Source: Rhodobacter capsulatus (GTDB lineage: Bacteria > Pseudomonadota > Alphaproteobacteria > Rhodobacterales > Rhodobacteraceae). From it: 64,000 nt of DNA. Of this stretch, positions 53,733-61,390 are shown one piece after another; positions within the stretch are counted from its first letter, which is position 1, and the number at the start of each line of letters is the position of its first letter. The stretch is from the NCBI RefSeq assembly GCF_003254295.1, contig NZ_QKZO01000010.1, positions 62,001 to 126,000 on the forward strand. The letters are read 5' to 3'. Under the pieces are notes generated by a model, which saw only the letters and a list, made by a program, of their open reading frames with translations, was not told the DNA's origin and made no database searches. A program made the translations under genes and the position numbers.

Positions 53733-53888
53733 TCAGATCGAGGCCCAGTCGGTAAAGGTCTTGCCAGCCTGCACGGGCTTTTCCGCATGGCCCTGCTGCT
53801 GCGCCGAAGCTTTCGCCTCGGCCTGTTGACGGTGCACGCCTTCCTGCTGATCGGAAGACACCATTCCCATTTGTTGCGTCTGTTGCAT
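53733..53888 (-). CDS. Possible small Gln-rich protein
   Basis: A 51-residue ORF starting MQQTQQMGMVSSDQQEGVHRQQAEAKASAQQQ, ending FTDWASI, with GCGAGG upstream of the ATG. Gln/Ala-rich and hydrophilic, no known domain. Support is only composition and a modest ribosome binding site. Confidence 0.35.
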   Translation of the reverse strand: MQQTQQMGMVSSDQQEGVHRQQAEAKASAQQQGHAEKPVQAGKTFTDWASI

Positions 53889-54106
53889 TTCGGGCCTCGC
53901 TTTGTCGCCTTGCCCCGGCATGGAGCGTCTGAATTGCGGCGACACTATGACGCAGCTAAACAGGCCCGCCCGAAAGTTCAACTCACGATGAAAGGAGCGT
54001 TAGCGTTACCCGAAAAGGCCGGGCGGAAAATGGCCGACCCCGCGCGCCGAAACGCCGCGGGGCCGTCAGAATCCCGTTGATTTTGAAACATTTCCGTGAG
54101 GAGCGC
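53889..54106. other. Intergenic gap without recognised feature
   Basis: This 218-base stretch between the possible small ORF and the Rrf2 gene shows no convincing ORF, RNA or repeat. It is moderately AT-richer near 53950-54000. Confidence 0.4.
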
Positions 54107-54613
54107 TCAGACCTCAAGATCCGCCGTCAGCGTCGCGCGCGCCCGGGCCCCCGCGCCGCAGATGCCGATGCGCGGCGCCCCGGGCAGGCGCAGCAGATGC
54201 TCCAATGCGGTGTTGTCGCGCACCATGTCGCCAACGGAATGGCTGTCCATCGCGGTGTAAAAGGCCTCGAGCGCCGCCTCGATCGCATCGCGGAAGCGGC
54301 AGGCATCGCACAGCGGGCAGGTGTTGTTCTCGCCGTCCAGACATTCGACGAAGGGCAGCACCGCCTCGAAGGTGCGCAAGACCTCGCCGACGCTGATCTG
54401 GTCCATCGGACGCGCCAGCCGCAACCCCCCCGACCGGCCGCGCTGCGTTTCGATGAAGCCGCGCTGCGCCAGCGTGTTCACCACCTGCGCGAGGTGGTTT
54501 TCCGAGGCGTTGCAGGCCTCGGCGATTTCGTGCTTGCGCACGATCCTGTCGCCGTTCACCGCGCAGAACATCAGGGTGCGCATTGCCAGGTTGGTCCGAG
54601 TCGTCAGTCGCAT
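54107..54613 (-). CDS. Rrf2 family transcriptional regulator, NsrR-like
   Basis: A 168-residue winged-helix regulator. The DNA-binding part is MRLTTRTNLAMRTLMFCAVNG, then IAEACNASENHLAQVVNTLAQRGFIETQRGRSGGLRLARPMDQISVGEVLR, and a Cys cluster (CLDGENNTCPLCDACRF, about 92-108) should hold an Fe-S cluster sensing NO or oxygen. NsrR-like spacing fits best; IscR or RirA are less likely. It lies downstream of the cytochrome c peroxidase gene but has its own 5' region with palindromes. Confidence 0.85.
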   Translation of the reverse strand: MRLTTRTNLAMRTLMFCAVNGDRIVRKHEIAEACNASENHLAQVVNTLAQRGFIETQRGRSGGLRLARPMDQISVGEVLRTFEAVLPFVECLDGENNTCPLCDACRFRDAIEAALEAFYTAMDSHSVGDMVRDNTALEHLLRLPGAPRIGICGAGARARATLTADLEV

Positions 54614-54648
54614 GCTGGCTCCAGGGGTTGCCGAAAACGGAATAAGGC

Positions 54649-54679
54649 ATGTCACAGATATTGTTTTGACATATGTCAG
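54649..54679. promoter_or_regulatory. Palindromic operators upstream of the Rrf2 gene
   Basis: TTGACATATGTCAG (54666-54679) contains the perfect palindrome TGACATATGTCA and resembles an FNR/NnrR-type box (TTGAC-N4-GTCAG, one mismatch). A second dyad ATGTCA (54649-54654) and TGACAT (54667-54672) overlaps it. Autoregulation or control by an FNR-family protein is possible. Confidence 0.55.
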
Positions 54680-54791
54680 GATTTCGCGGCGATTGACAGT
54701 GCAACGGTGTCCTTGCGGCAATATGTCTGCAAGGTATTCCTTTTGCAGCAAGTCCTTGCGCGGTCCGCGTCGGCGTGGCGCCAAAAGAACA

Positions 54792-54814
54792 GGCGCGAGG
54801 AAGATCCCCGCGCC
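54792..54814 (-). terminator. Terminator after the cytochrome c peroxidase gene
   Basis: GGCGCG and CGCGCC close a hairpin with an inner GGA/TCC segment; the minus-strand continuation is TGTTCTTTTGG. It lies about 25 bases after the peroxidase stop. Confidence 0.6.
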
Positions 54815-54840
54815 CGTCGTGCCGCAAATTTGCGCAGACC

Positions 54841-55905
54841 TCAGTTCATGTGTTCGGGCCGGGGCGTCTGGGCGCTGCGCACCGGCAGGATCGGATGCAC
54901 CACTTCGGGCTGCTCGCCGGTCAGCGCGCCAAGGAAGGCGGTGATCTGATCGACCTGGGTCTCGTCAAGCTCTGCGCCCAGCTGCGAATTCGCCATCACC
55001 GAAACCGCCTCGCGCAGATCCCAGACCTTGCCGGAGTGGAAATAGGGCGCGGTCAGCGCGATGTTGCGCAGGGGCCCGGCGCGGAAGACATATTCGTCAT
55101 CCGCCGTCGCAGTGACCGCAAAGCGGCCCTTGTCGCCCGCGGGCAGCACCTCGGCGCCGGGTTTTTCCACCACGCCGAAGGGGTAATAGCCGTTGCCGCC
55201 GATGTTGATGCCATTGTGGCAAGCCGCGCAGCCGGTGTCGATGAAGAGCTTGAGCCCGGCCTTTTCATCCGCACTCATCGCGCCGTCGGCCCCCATCAGC
55301 CATTGGTCGAATTTCGAATTCGGCGTGATCAGCGTGGCCTCGAAAGCCTCGATCGCCAGCGCGAAATTGTCGAAGCTGATCGGGGCCTTCTGCCCCGGAA
55401 AGGCCTTGGCGAAGGCCTCGACATAGCCCGGCATCGATTGCACCGTCGCCACCAGATTTTCGGGCGTGTTGTTCATCTCGACGCCCGCCTGCACCGGGCC
55501 CTTGGCCTGCGCCGCCAGATCGGGGGCGCGGCCGTCCCAGAATTGCGCCACGTTGAAGACGGCGTTCAGCGCGGTGGGCGCATTGCGCGGGCCCTTCTGC
55601 CAGCCATGCCCGATCGAGGTTTCCAGCCCGTCCACCCCGCCAAGCCCGACGTTGTGGCAGGACTGACACGAGAACACGCCCGATTTCGACATCCGCGGAT
55701 CAAAGAACAGCATCGCGCCCAGATCGATCTTGTCGCGGGTGACGGTGTTGTTGTCGGCCAGTTGCGGCGCCTGCATCGGGATCACTTCGAACAGGCCCCG
55801 GGCCTCTTCGCGCAGCGCCGTATCCTCGGCTAGGGCGGGCTCGGCAAGGGCGGGGGTGGCAAGCAGCGTGGCCACGGCCAGCAGGCTGATCTGGGTGCGT
55901 TTCAT
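54841..55905 (-). CDS. ccpA: Di-haem cytochrome c peroxidase
   Basis: A 354-residue periplasmic enzyme reducing H2O2 with electrons from cytochrome c. Signal peptide MKRTQISLLAVATLLATPALAEP. Two haem sites: CQSCH (about residue 81) and CAACH (about 226), plus Met and His ligands in the domain between. The motifs GPRNAPTALNAVFNVAQFWDGRAPDLAAQAKGP and RAGPLRNIALTAPYFHSGKVWDLREAV are typical. A canonical FNR box lies upstream, so anaerobic or low-oxygen expression is likely. Confidence 0.96.
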   Translation of the reverse strand: MKRTQISLLAVATLLATPALAEPALAEDTALREEARGLFEVIPMQAPQLADNNTVTRDKIDLGAMLFFDPRMSKSGVFSCQSCHNVGLGGVDGLETSIGHGWQKGPRNAPTALNAVFNVAQFWDGRAPDLAAQAKGPVQAGVEMNNTPENLVATVQSMPGYVEAFAKAFPGQKAPISFDNFALAIEAFEATLITPNSKFDQWLMGADGAMSADEKAGLKLFIDTGCAACHNGINIGGNGYYPFGVVEKPGAEVLPAGDKGRFAVTATADDEYVFRAGPLRNIALTAPYFHSGKVWDLREAVSVMANSQLGAELDETQVDQITAFLGALTGEQPEVVHPILPVRSAQTPRPEHMN

Positions 55906-55938
55906 CGGTGTCCCTCCGGATCTTTTGAATATGGAATA

Positions 55939-55944
55939 CTTCTA
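55939..55944 (-). promoter_or_regulatory. Candidate -10 of the cytochrome c peroxidase promoter
   Basis: On the minus strand TAGAAG (55944-55939) places the start near 55932, so the FNR box centre (55973.5) falls at about -41.5, the classical activating position. Confidence 0.45.
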
Positions 55945-55966
55945 AACCGACGGGCGGGTCGGGGTC

Positions 55967-55980
55967 TTGATCTGCGTCAA
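55967..55980. promoter_or_regulatory. FNR/FnrL box in the ccp-agmatinase intergenic region
   Basis: TTGATCTGCGTCAA matches the FNR consensus TTGAT-N4-(A/G)TCAA exactly. It is 62 bases upstream of the peroxidase start codon and 88 bases upstream of the agmatinase start on the other strand. Confidence 0.85.
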
Positions 55981-56022
55981 GTTGGAATAAGTCCAGATGT
56001 GGCGGGGTGACGCAGGTTTTGG

Positions 56023-56051
56023 TTGACACCCCAAGTCTATCAAGGCGCTAT
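56023..56051 (+). promoter_or_regulatory. Candidate agmatinase promoter
   Basis: A perfect -35 TTGACA (56023-56028), 17 bases, then CGCTAT (56046-56051; weak -10). The transcript would have a short 5' leader of about ten bases before the ATG at 56068. Confidence 0.45.
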
Positions 56052-56067
56052 GGGATGAAAAGGGGGC

Positions 56068-57051
56068 ATGTCCATGGCACTGGAAGACGCGAAAAATCAG
56101 ATAGATATGGCCTTCACGCGGGAAGATCCGCGCGGTCTTTCCTTCGAGAATGCCTTTGCGGGCGCGACCTCGTTCCTGCGGCGGCGTTACACCAAGGACC
56201 TGACCGGCATCGATCTGGCGGTGACGGGGGTGCCCTTCGATCAGGCGGTGACGCATCGGCCGGGCACCCGTTTCGGGCCGCGGGCTTTGCGCGAGGCCTC
56301 GACGCTGCAGGCGTTTGATCCGCCCTATGGCTGGGGCTATGATCCGTTCAGCGAGCTGGCGATCGCCGATTACGGCGATCTGGCCTTCGATTATGCCCAT
56401 ACGGCCAGCTTCCCCGACCGGGTGAGCGATCACATCGCAGGCATTCTGGCGCAGGGCGCCGGGGTGATCACGCTGGGCGGCGATCACTTCATCACCCTGC
56501 CGATCCTGCGCGCCTTTGCCGCCCATCACGGCCCCGTCGCACTCGTGCATTTCGACGCCCATTCCGACAGCTGGGCCGATGACGACATGAGCCGGATCGA
56601 CCACGGCACCTTCCTTTACAAGGCGCTGAAACTGGGCTTCGTCGCCCCTGAAACCACCGTTTCCGTCGGCATCCGCACCGACAACCCCGACACCTGCGGC
56701 GTGACCATTCTGGACGCGCCCTTCGTGCATCAGGCGGGCGTCGCCGAAACCGTGGCGCGGATCCGCGCGGTGCTGGGCGACCGGCCGACCTATATCAGCT
56801 TCGACATCGATTGCCTCGATCCGGCCTTTGCGCCGGGCACGGGCACGCCGGTCTGGGGCGGCCTTGCCAGCTGGCAGGCGGCGGCGATCCTGCGCGGGCT
56901 GGCCGGGATCAACCTGGTCGGCGGCGATGTCGTCGAGGTCTCGCCGCCCTATGACCCCACCGGCGCCACCGCGATTGCGGGCGCGCATGTCGCCACGGAG
57001 TTGATCGCGCTTTACGGTTTCACACGTCGCAGGGGCGCCAACGCATCGTGA
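56068..57051 (+). CDS. Agmatinase (ureohydrolase family)
   Basis: A 327-residue manganese enzyme of the arginase family, most like agmatinase, which makes putrescine and urea. Metal ligands: GGDHFIT (about 143), HFDAHSDSW (about 169), SFDIDCLDPAFAPGTGTPVWGG (about 250). The N-terminal VTGVPFDQAVTHRPGTRFGPRALREAS is typical. Related guanidine-type ureohydrolases cannot be excluded. Shares the intergenic region with the peroxidase gene. Confidence 0.9.
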   Translation: MSMALEDAKNQIDMAFTREDPRGLSFENAFAGATSFLRRRYTKDLTGIDLAVTGVPFDQAVTHRPGTRFGPRALREASTLQAFDPPYGWGYDPFSELAIADYGDLAFDYAHTASFPDRVSDHIAGILAQGAGVITLGGDHFITLPILRAFAAHHGPVALVHFDAHSDSWADDDMSRIDHGTFLYKALKLGFVAPETTVSVGIRTDNPDTCGVTILDAPFVHQAGVAETVARIRAVLGDRPTYISFDIDCLDPAFAPGTGTPVWGGLASWQAAAILRGLAGINLVGGDVVEVSPPYDPTGATAIAGAHVATELIALYGFTRRRGANAS

Positions 57052-57138
57052 CGCAGCCCGAGGGGCTTGCACAGTCTCGCCGCTCTGCCTACATCGCGCT
57101 CACCACCTCGCGCCCGACGGCCGCAACACGGAGACATC

Positions 57139-58173
57139 ATGCGCAGCACCTTGCAATATTTCAGCTGGGCATTCGGGTTCACCGCGGTCGGTCTTGCCCT
57201 GGCGATGTGGCTTGGCTTCACCTATGAACACACGACCCACGGGGCGCTGTCGTTCTTCTTCGTCGCCTGCGTGCTGGCGGTGCTGGAAATCTCGCTCTCC
57301 TTCGACAATGCGATCATCAATGCCAACAAGCTCGGGCAGATGACGCCGGAATGGCAGCGCCGCTTCCTGACCTGGGGCATCCTGATCGCGGTTTTCGGCA
57401 TGCGGATCCTGTTTCCGCTGCTCATCGTCGTCGTCGCCGCAGGCATCGGCCCGATCGAGGCGTTGCGCATCGCCGCGACGCAGCCGGCCGAGTACTCGCG
57501 CATCATCGGCGAGGCGCATATGTCGATCGCGGCCTTTGGTGGCGCCTTCCTGATGATGGTGGCGCTGAGCTATTTCGTCGATGAAAGCAAGGAAGTGCAC
57601 TGGTTCGTGGCGCTGGAACGGCGGCTCAGCTCCTGGGCCTCGATCCGCGGCATCGAGGTCGGTTTCCTGCTGGCGATCGTGCTGGCCGTCGCCTGGTGGC
57701 TGCCGGTGAAGACCGAGGGCACCTTCCTTGTCGCCGCCTGCACCGGGCTTCTGACCTTCCTTGCCGTCGAGGGGCTGGGGCAGGTGCTCGACAAGGCCTC
57801 GCTCTCGGGCGATGTCGCCAAGGGCGGGCTGGGCGCTTTCCTTTACCTCGAGGTGCTCGATGCCTCGTTCAGCTTCGATGGCGTGATCGGCGCCTTCGCG
57901 CTGACGCAAAACCTGTTCCTGATCGCCATCGGCCTGGGCATCGGCGCGTTCTACGTGCGCTCGATGACGGTGATGCTGGTCGAACGCCAGGCGCTGAGCG
58001 AGTTCCGCTATCTGGAACACGGGGCGTTCTGGTCGATCCTCGTGCTCTCGGTGGCGATGTTCGCGCAGACGCTGATGCATGTGCCGGAATGGGCGACCGG
58101 GCTTCTGGGCGTCGTCTTCATCGGGCTGAGCCTGATGTCCTCGCTGCGCTGGCGCCGGTCGAACCCGGCCTGA
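57139..58173 (+). CDS. DUF475 family integral membrane protein (TerC-like)
   Basis: A 344-residue polytopic protein with about nine hydrophobic segments. The two DUF475/TerC-like repeats carry EISLSFDNAIINANKL (about 50-65) and LEVLDASFSFDGVIGAFALTQN (about 238-259), acidic motifs inside membrane segments that suggest metal ion transport. Function in this family is not established. The ATG at 57139 with ACGGAGAC upstream is preferred over the longer frame. Confidence 0.85.
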   Translation: MRSTLQYFSWAFGFTAVGLALAMWLGFTYEHTTHGALSFFFVACVLAVLEISLSFDNAIINANKLGQMTPEWQRRFLTWGILIAVFGMRILFPLLIVVVAAGIGPIEALRIAATQPAEYSRIIGEAHMSIAAFGGAFLMMVALSYFVDESKEVHWFVALERRLSSWASIRGIEVGFLLAIVLAVAWWLPVKTEGTFLVAACTGLLTFLAVEGLGQVLDKASLSGDVAKGGLGAFLYLEVLDASFSFDGVIGAFALTQNLFLIAIGLGIGAFYVRSMTVMLVERQALSEFRYLEHGAFWSILVLSVAMFAQTLMHVPEWATGLLGVVFIGLSLMSSLRWRRSNPA

Positions 58174-58202
58174 CGCCGGGGCCTGCAGCACAGATCCGAC
58201 AA

Positions 58203-58226
58203 AAGGGCCGGTCTGCACCGGCCCTT
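58203..58226. terminator. Bidirectional terminator between DUF475 and the chemoreceptor
   Basis: AAGGGCCGGT and ACCGGCCCTT form a 10-bp stem with A-rich and T-rich sides (ACAAA and GGTCTTTCTT). Confidence 0.8.
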
Positions 58227-58234
58227 GGTCTTTC

Positions 58235-60295
58235 TTACGAGGCGCGGCGGAAGCCCTGCGCCCCCGCGCCCTCGCCCCCGGTGCGGAACACCGCGCCCTG
58301 CGCCGACAGATGCCCGGCCTGATCGCGCAGCACCGCCACCGCGGCCGAGCTTTCCTCGAACATCGCGGCGTTTTGCTGCGTCACCTGATCGAGCTGGTTC
58401 ACCGCCGAGGAAATCTCGCCCAGACCCATCGACTGTTCCGCCGCCGAATTGGCGATCGCCTGCACCAGCGTGTCCACCTCGGCGACAAGATGATCGATCT
58501 CGCCCAGCGCCTGACCCGAGGAATTCACCAGATCGACGCCCTGCCGCACCTGCCGGCCCGAGGTTTCGATCAACTCCGCGATCTCGCGCGCGGCTTCCGA
58601 AGACCGCTGCGCCAGCGCCCGCACTTCGGACGCGACAACGGCAAAGCCGCGCCCGGTCTCGCCCGCGCGCGCCGCCTCGACGCCCGCATTCAGCGCCAGA
58701 AGGTTGGTCTGGAAGGCGATGTCGTCGATGACGCTGGTGATGCGCGAAATCTGTTCCGAACTGCGGGCGATGTCGTTCATCGCGGAAATCGTTTCCTGCA
58801 CGACGCGCCGCCCCTCGGTCGAGCGCTGCCGCGCCTTGCCGACCGCGCCCGCCGCATTGCGCGCCCCCGAGGAGGAGCTTTCCACCGAGGAGGCGAGCTG
58901 GTTGATCGCCGCCGCGGTTTCCTCGAGCGAGGCGGCCTGGGTTTCGGTGCGCCGCCCCAGTTCCGCCGAGGCCCCGGACAGGCTTTCGGTCTCGCTCTGG
59001 ATCGATTGCGCGCTGTCGAGGATCGAGCCGACCAGCTCGGCCATCCGGCCGATCGCCTCGTTGTAATGCTGGCGCAGCGCCTCGAATTCGCCGGTCATCG
59101 CCCGGTCGAGCCGGTGGTCAAGCTCGCCCTCGCTCAGCGCCGCGATGGCGCGCTGGAAATCGAGGATCGCCGCCTTGCGTGCGGTGATGTCGGTGGCGAA
59201 TTTCACCACCTTGTAGGGCCTGCCCTCGGCATCGAGGATCGGGTTGTAGCTGGCCTGGATCCAGACTTCTTGCCCGGATTTGCCGATGCGGCGGAACTCG
59301 CCCACCTGCGGCTGTCCGGCGCGCAGATCGGCCCAGAAGCTGCGATAGGCGGGGCTGTCGCGGTCTTCGGCATCCAGGAAGAAGGAATGGTGCTTGCCGA
59401 CCACTTCCGGCAGCGCATATCCGAATGTCCGCAGGAAGATGTCGTTTGCGGTCAGGGCGTTGCCGTTCATGTCGAATTCGATCGTCGCCTGCGAGCGGTT
59501 CAGCGCCGTGATCTGCCCGGCCTGATCGAGCGCCACCTTTTTCGCCTCGGTGACGTCATAGGCGAATTTCACGATCCCGGTCAGCTTGCCTTCCAGCCCG
59601 AACAGCGGGTTGTAGGTGGCACGCAGCCAGATGTCCTTGCCGTCCTTGGCCTGGCGCAGGAACTCGCCCTCGATCAGCTCGCCCGCGCGCAGCCGCGCCC
59701 AGAACTGCGCATAGTCGGGCAGATCGGTTTTGCCCGCGGGCATGAAGAGACTGTGCGGCTTGCCGATCACCTCTGCCGCGGTATAGCCGGTGACGTTCAG
59801 AAAATTCTCGTTCACCTCGGTCACCGTGCCGTCAAGCGTGAACTCGATCACCGCGGCCGAGCGGCAGATGGCTTGCATCATCGCTTCCATCCGCTTGGTT
59901 TGCTGTGTCTTCTCCGTGACATCGGCGGCGAAGTTCACAACATGGGCGACCTTGTCCGCCGCATCCCGGACCGGCACATAGGTGGCCTCGATCCAGATCG
60001 TCTCGCCGGTCTTGCGCTTGCGCGCGGCGGTGATGCGTTGCACCTTTCCCGCCCGCAGCCCCTCCCAGAACGGGCCTTTTCCGACCCGTCCGGCCTCTTC
60101 GGGGGGCATCAGCACCGCGACGGACTTGCCGACAAGTTCCCCCGACGCATAGCCGAGCAGGGTCGAATAGACATTGTTCACATGCCGGATCGTGCCGTCG
60201 ATGTCGATGATGATCACGGCAAGCGCGGTTTCGACGGCACTCCGCTCGGCTTTTTCAAGGATCGACTCGGTGGCGGGCTTCTGGCGGAAGAACAT
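58235..60295 (-). CDS. Soluble methyl-accepting chemotaxis protein with three PAS domains
   Basis: A 686-residue receptor without transmembrane segments. Three PAS domains follow one another (about 20-130, 140-255, 265-380), each with the G-Y/F-...-G-K pattern and a PAC end ([33 protein letters not shown]). A HAMP-like region and a coiled-coil signalling domain follow, whose tip is [50 protein letters not shown]. Cytoplasmic sensing of redox or light through PAS cofactors is likely; the ligand is unknown. The ATG at 60295 excludes an unsupported 25-residue extension. Confidence 0.93.
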   Translation of the reverse strand: MFFRQKPATESILEKAERSAVETALAVIIIDIDGTIRHVNNVYSTLLGYASGELVGKSVAVLMPPEEAGRVGKGPFWEGLRAGKVQRITAARKRKTGETIWIEATYVPVRDAADKVAHVVNFAADVTEKTQQTKRMEAMMQAICRSAAVIEFTLDGTVTEVNENFLNVTGYTAAEVIGKPHSLFMPAGKTDLPDYAQFWARLRAGELIEGEFLRQAKDGKDIWLRATYNPLFGLEGKLTGIVKFAYDVTEAKKVALDQAGQITALNRSQATIEFDMNGNALTANDIFLRTFGYALPEVVGKHHSFFLDAEDRDSPAYRSFWADLRAGQPQVGEFRRIGKSGQEVWIQASYNPILDAEGRPYKVVKFATDITARKAAILDFQRAIAALSEGELDHRLDRAMTGEFEALRQHYNEAIGRMAELVGSILDSAQSIQSETESLSGASAELGRRTETQAASLEETAAAINQLASSVESSSSGARNAAGAVGKARQRSTEGRRVVQETISAMNDIARSSEQISRITSVIDDIAFQTNLLALNAGVEAARAGETGRGFAVVASEVRALAQRSSEAAREIAELIETSGRQVRQGVDLVNSSGQALGEIDHLVAEVDTLVQAIANSAAEQSMGLGEISSAVNQLDQVTQQNAAMFEESSAAVAVLRDQAGHLSAQGAVFRTGGEGAGAQGFRRAS

Positions 60296-60372
60296 GGCGA
60301 CTCCGGTGGCACATTGCGGCGCACCCATCTTAGGCCCCGGGTCTTGCCGTAGCGTTAATCCGCGTCGCAATT

Positions 60373-61380
60373 TTACGCCTTGTCCGCGCCTTTCGCCCAG
60401 CTCTGCATCACCTTGATGTAATTCGCCCGCTCGTAGCCCTCGGGGTCCTCGATCGCGCCATGCGCCAGCATGCCACGCACCGCGCCCAGATGGTTCACCC
60501 CCCGCGCCGCCAGCCAGTCTTCAAGCCCGCGCACCAGCACCTCCATATGCCCCGGCCCGTGTCGCAACAGCGCCGAGGTGCTCATCACCACATCCGCCCC
60601 GGCCAGCAGATAGCGCACCACATCCTCGGCGCTCTCGACCCCGGTCGAGGCCGCCAGCGAGCCGCCCAGCCGCCCCGAAAGCACGCCGATCCACAAAAGC
60701 GGCAGCCGCATCTCGTAGCGGCTCGACAGCTGCAGCGCCGGGGTCACGCTCAGCCCGACCGGGTCGATCTCGGGCTGATAGAAGCGGTTGAACAGCACGA
60801 CCCCCTTCGCCCCCGCCGCAACGATGCGCTTGGACATATGCGCGGGCGCGGAAAAATACGGGCCGATCTTCACCGCCACCGGGATCTTCACCGTGTCGCA
60901 GACCGCGCGCACCACATCAAGCGTGCGCCGCTCCACATCCGAGCCCGAGACATTCGGATCGGTGGGCAGGAAATAGACGTTCAGCTCGATCGCGGCCGCC
61001 CCCGCTTCCTCCATGTCATGCGCGGTGTCGGTCCAGCCGGTGTCGGTGGTGCCGTTGATCGAGGCGATGACCGGCACGCTCAGCGCGGTCGCCGCCCGTT
61101 CGACCAGCCCGAGCGTGTTCGAGCTTTCGAAGGCAAAGGCCGCCTGGGTCGGAAAATAGCTCAAGGCCTCGCCATAGCTTTCGGTGCCATGTTCGACCAG
61201 TTGATCCAGAATGCGCTGCTCGTGCCAGATCTGCTCCTCGAAGACCGAGGGCAGCACCACCGCCCCGGCCCCGCAATCGGCGAGCTGCTTGAGCACATCG
61301 AGCCGCGCGTTCATCGGGCTGGCCGAGGCGACGAGGGGGCTTTGCAGCTCAAGACCCAGATAGCGGGTTTTCAAGTCCAT
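60373..61380 (-). CDS. Dihydroorotate dehydrogenase-like protein downstream of nifJ
   Basis: A 335-residue TIM-barrel flavoprotein of the DHODH family: [80 protein letters not shown] and [24 protein letters not shown]. The usual pyr genes are absent nearby. The gene lies ten bases after nifJ, so it is probably an accessory oxidoreductase of the pyruvate:ferredoxin system, not a pyrimidine enzyme. That role is inference. Confidence 0.85.
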   Translation of the reverse strand: MDLKTRYLGLELQSPLVASASPMNARLDVLKQLADCGAGAVVLPSVFEEQIWHEQRILDQLVEHGTESYGEALSYFPTQAAFAFESSNTLGLVERAATALSVPVIASINGTTDTGWTDTAHDMEEAGAAAIELNVYFLPTDPNVSGSDVERRTLDVVRAVCDTVKIPVAVKIGPYFSAPAHMSKRIVAAGAKGVVLFNRFYQPEIDPVGLSVTPALQLSSRYEMRLPLLWIGVLSGRLGGSLAASTGVESAEDVVRYLLAGADVVMSTSALLRHGPGHMEVLVRGLEDWLAARGVNHLGAVRGMLAHGAIEDPEGYERANYIKVMQSWAKGADKA

Positions 61381-61390
61381 TCCGGGCTCC

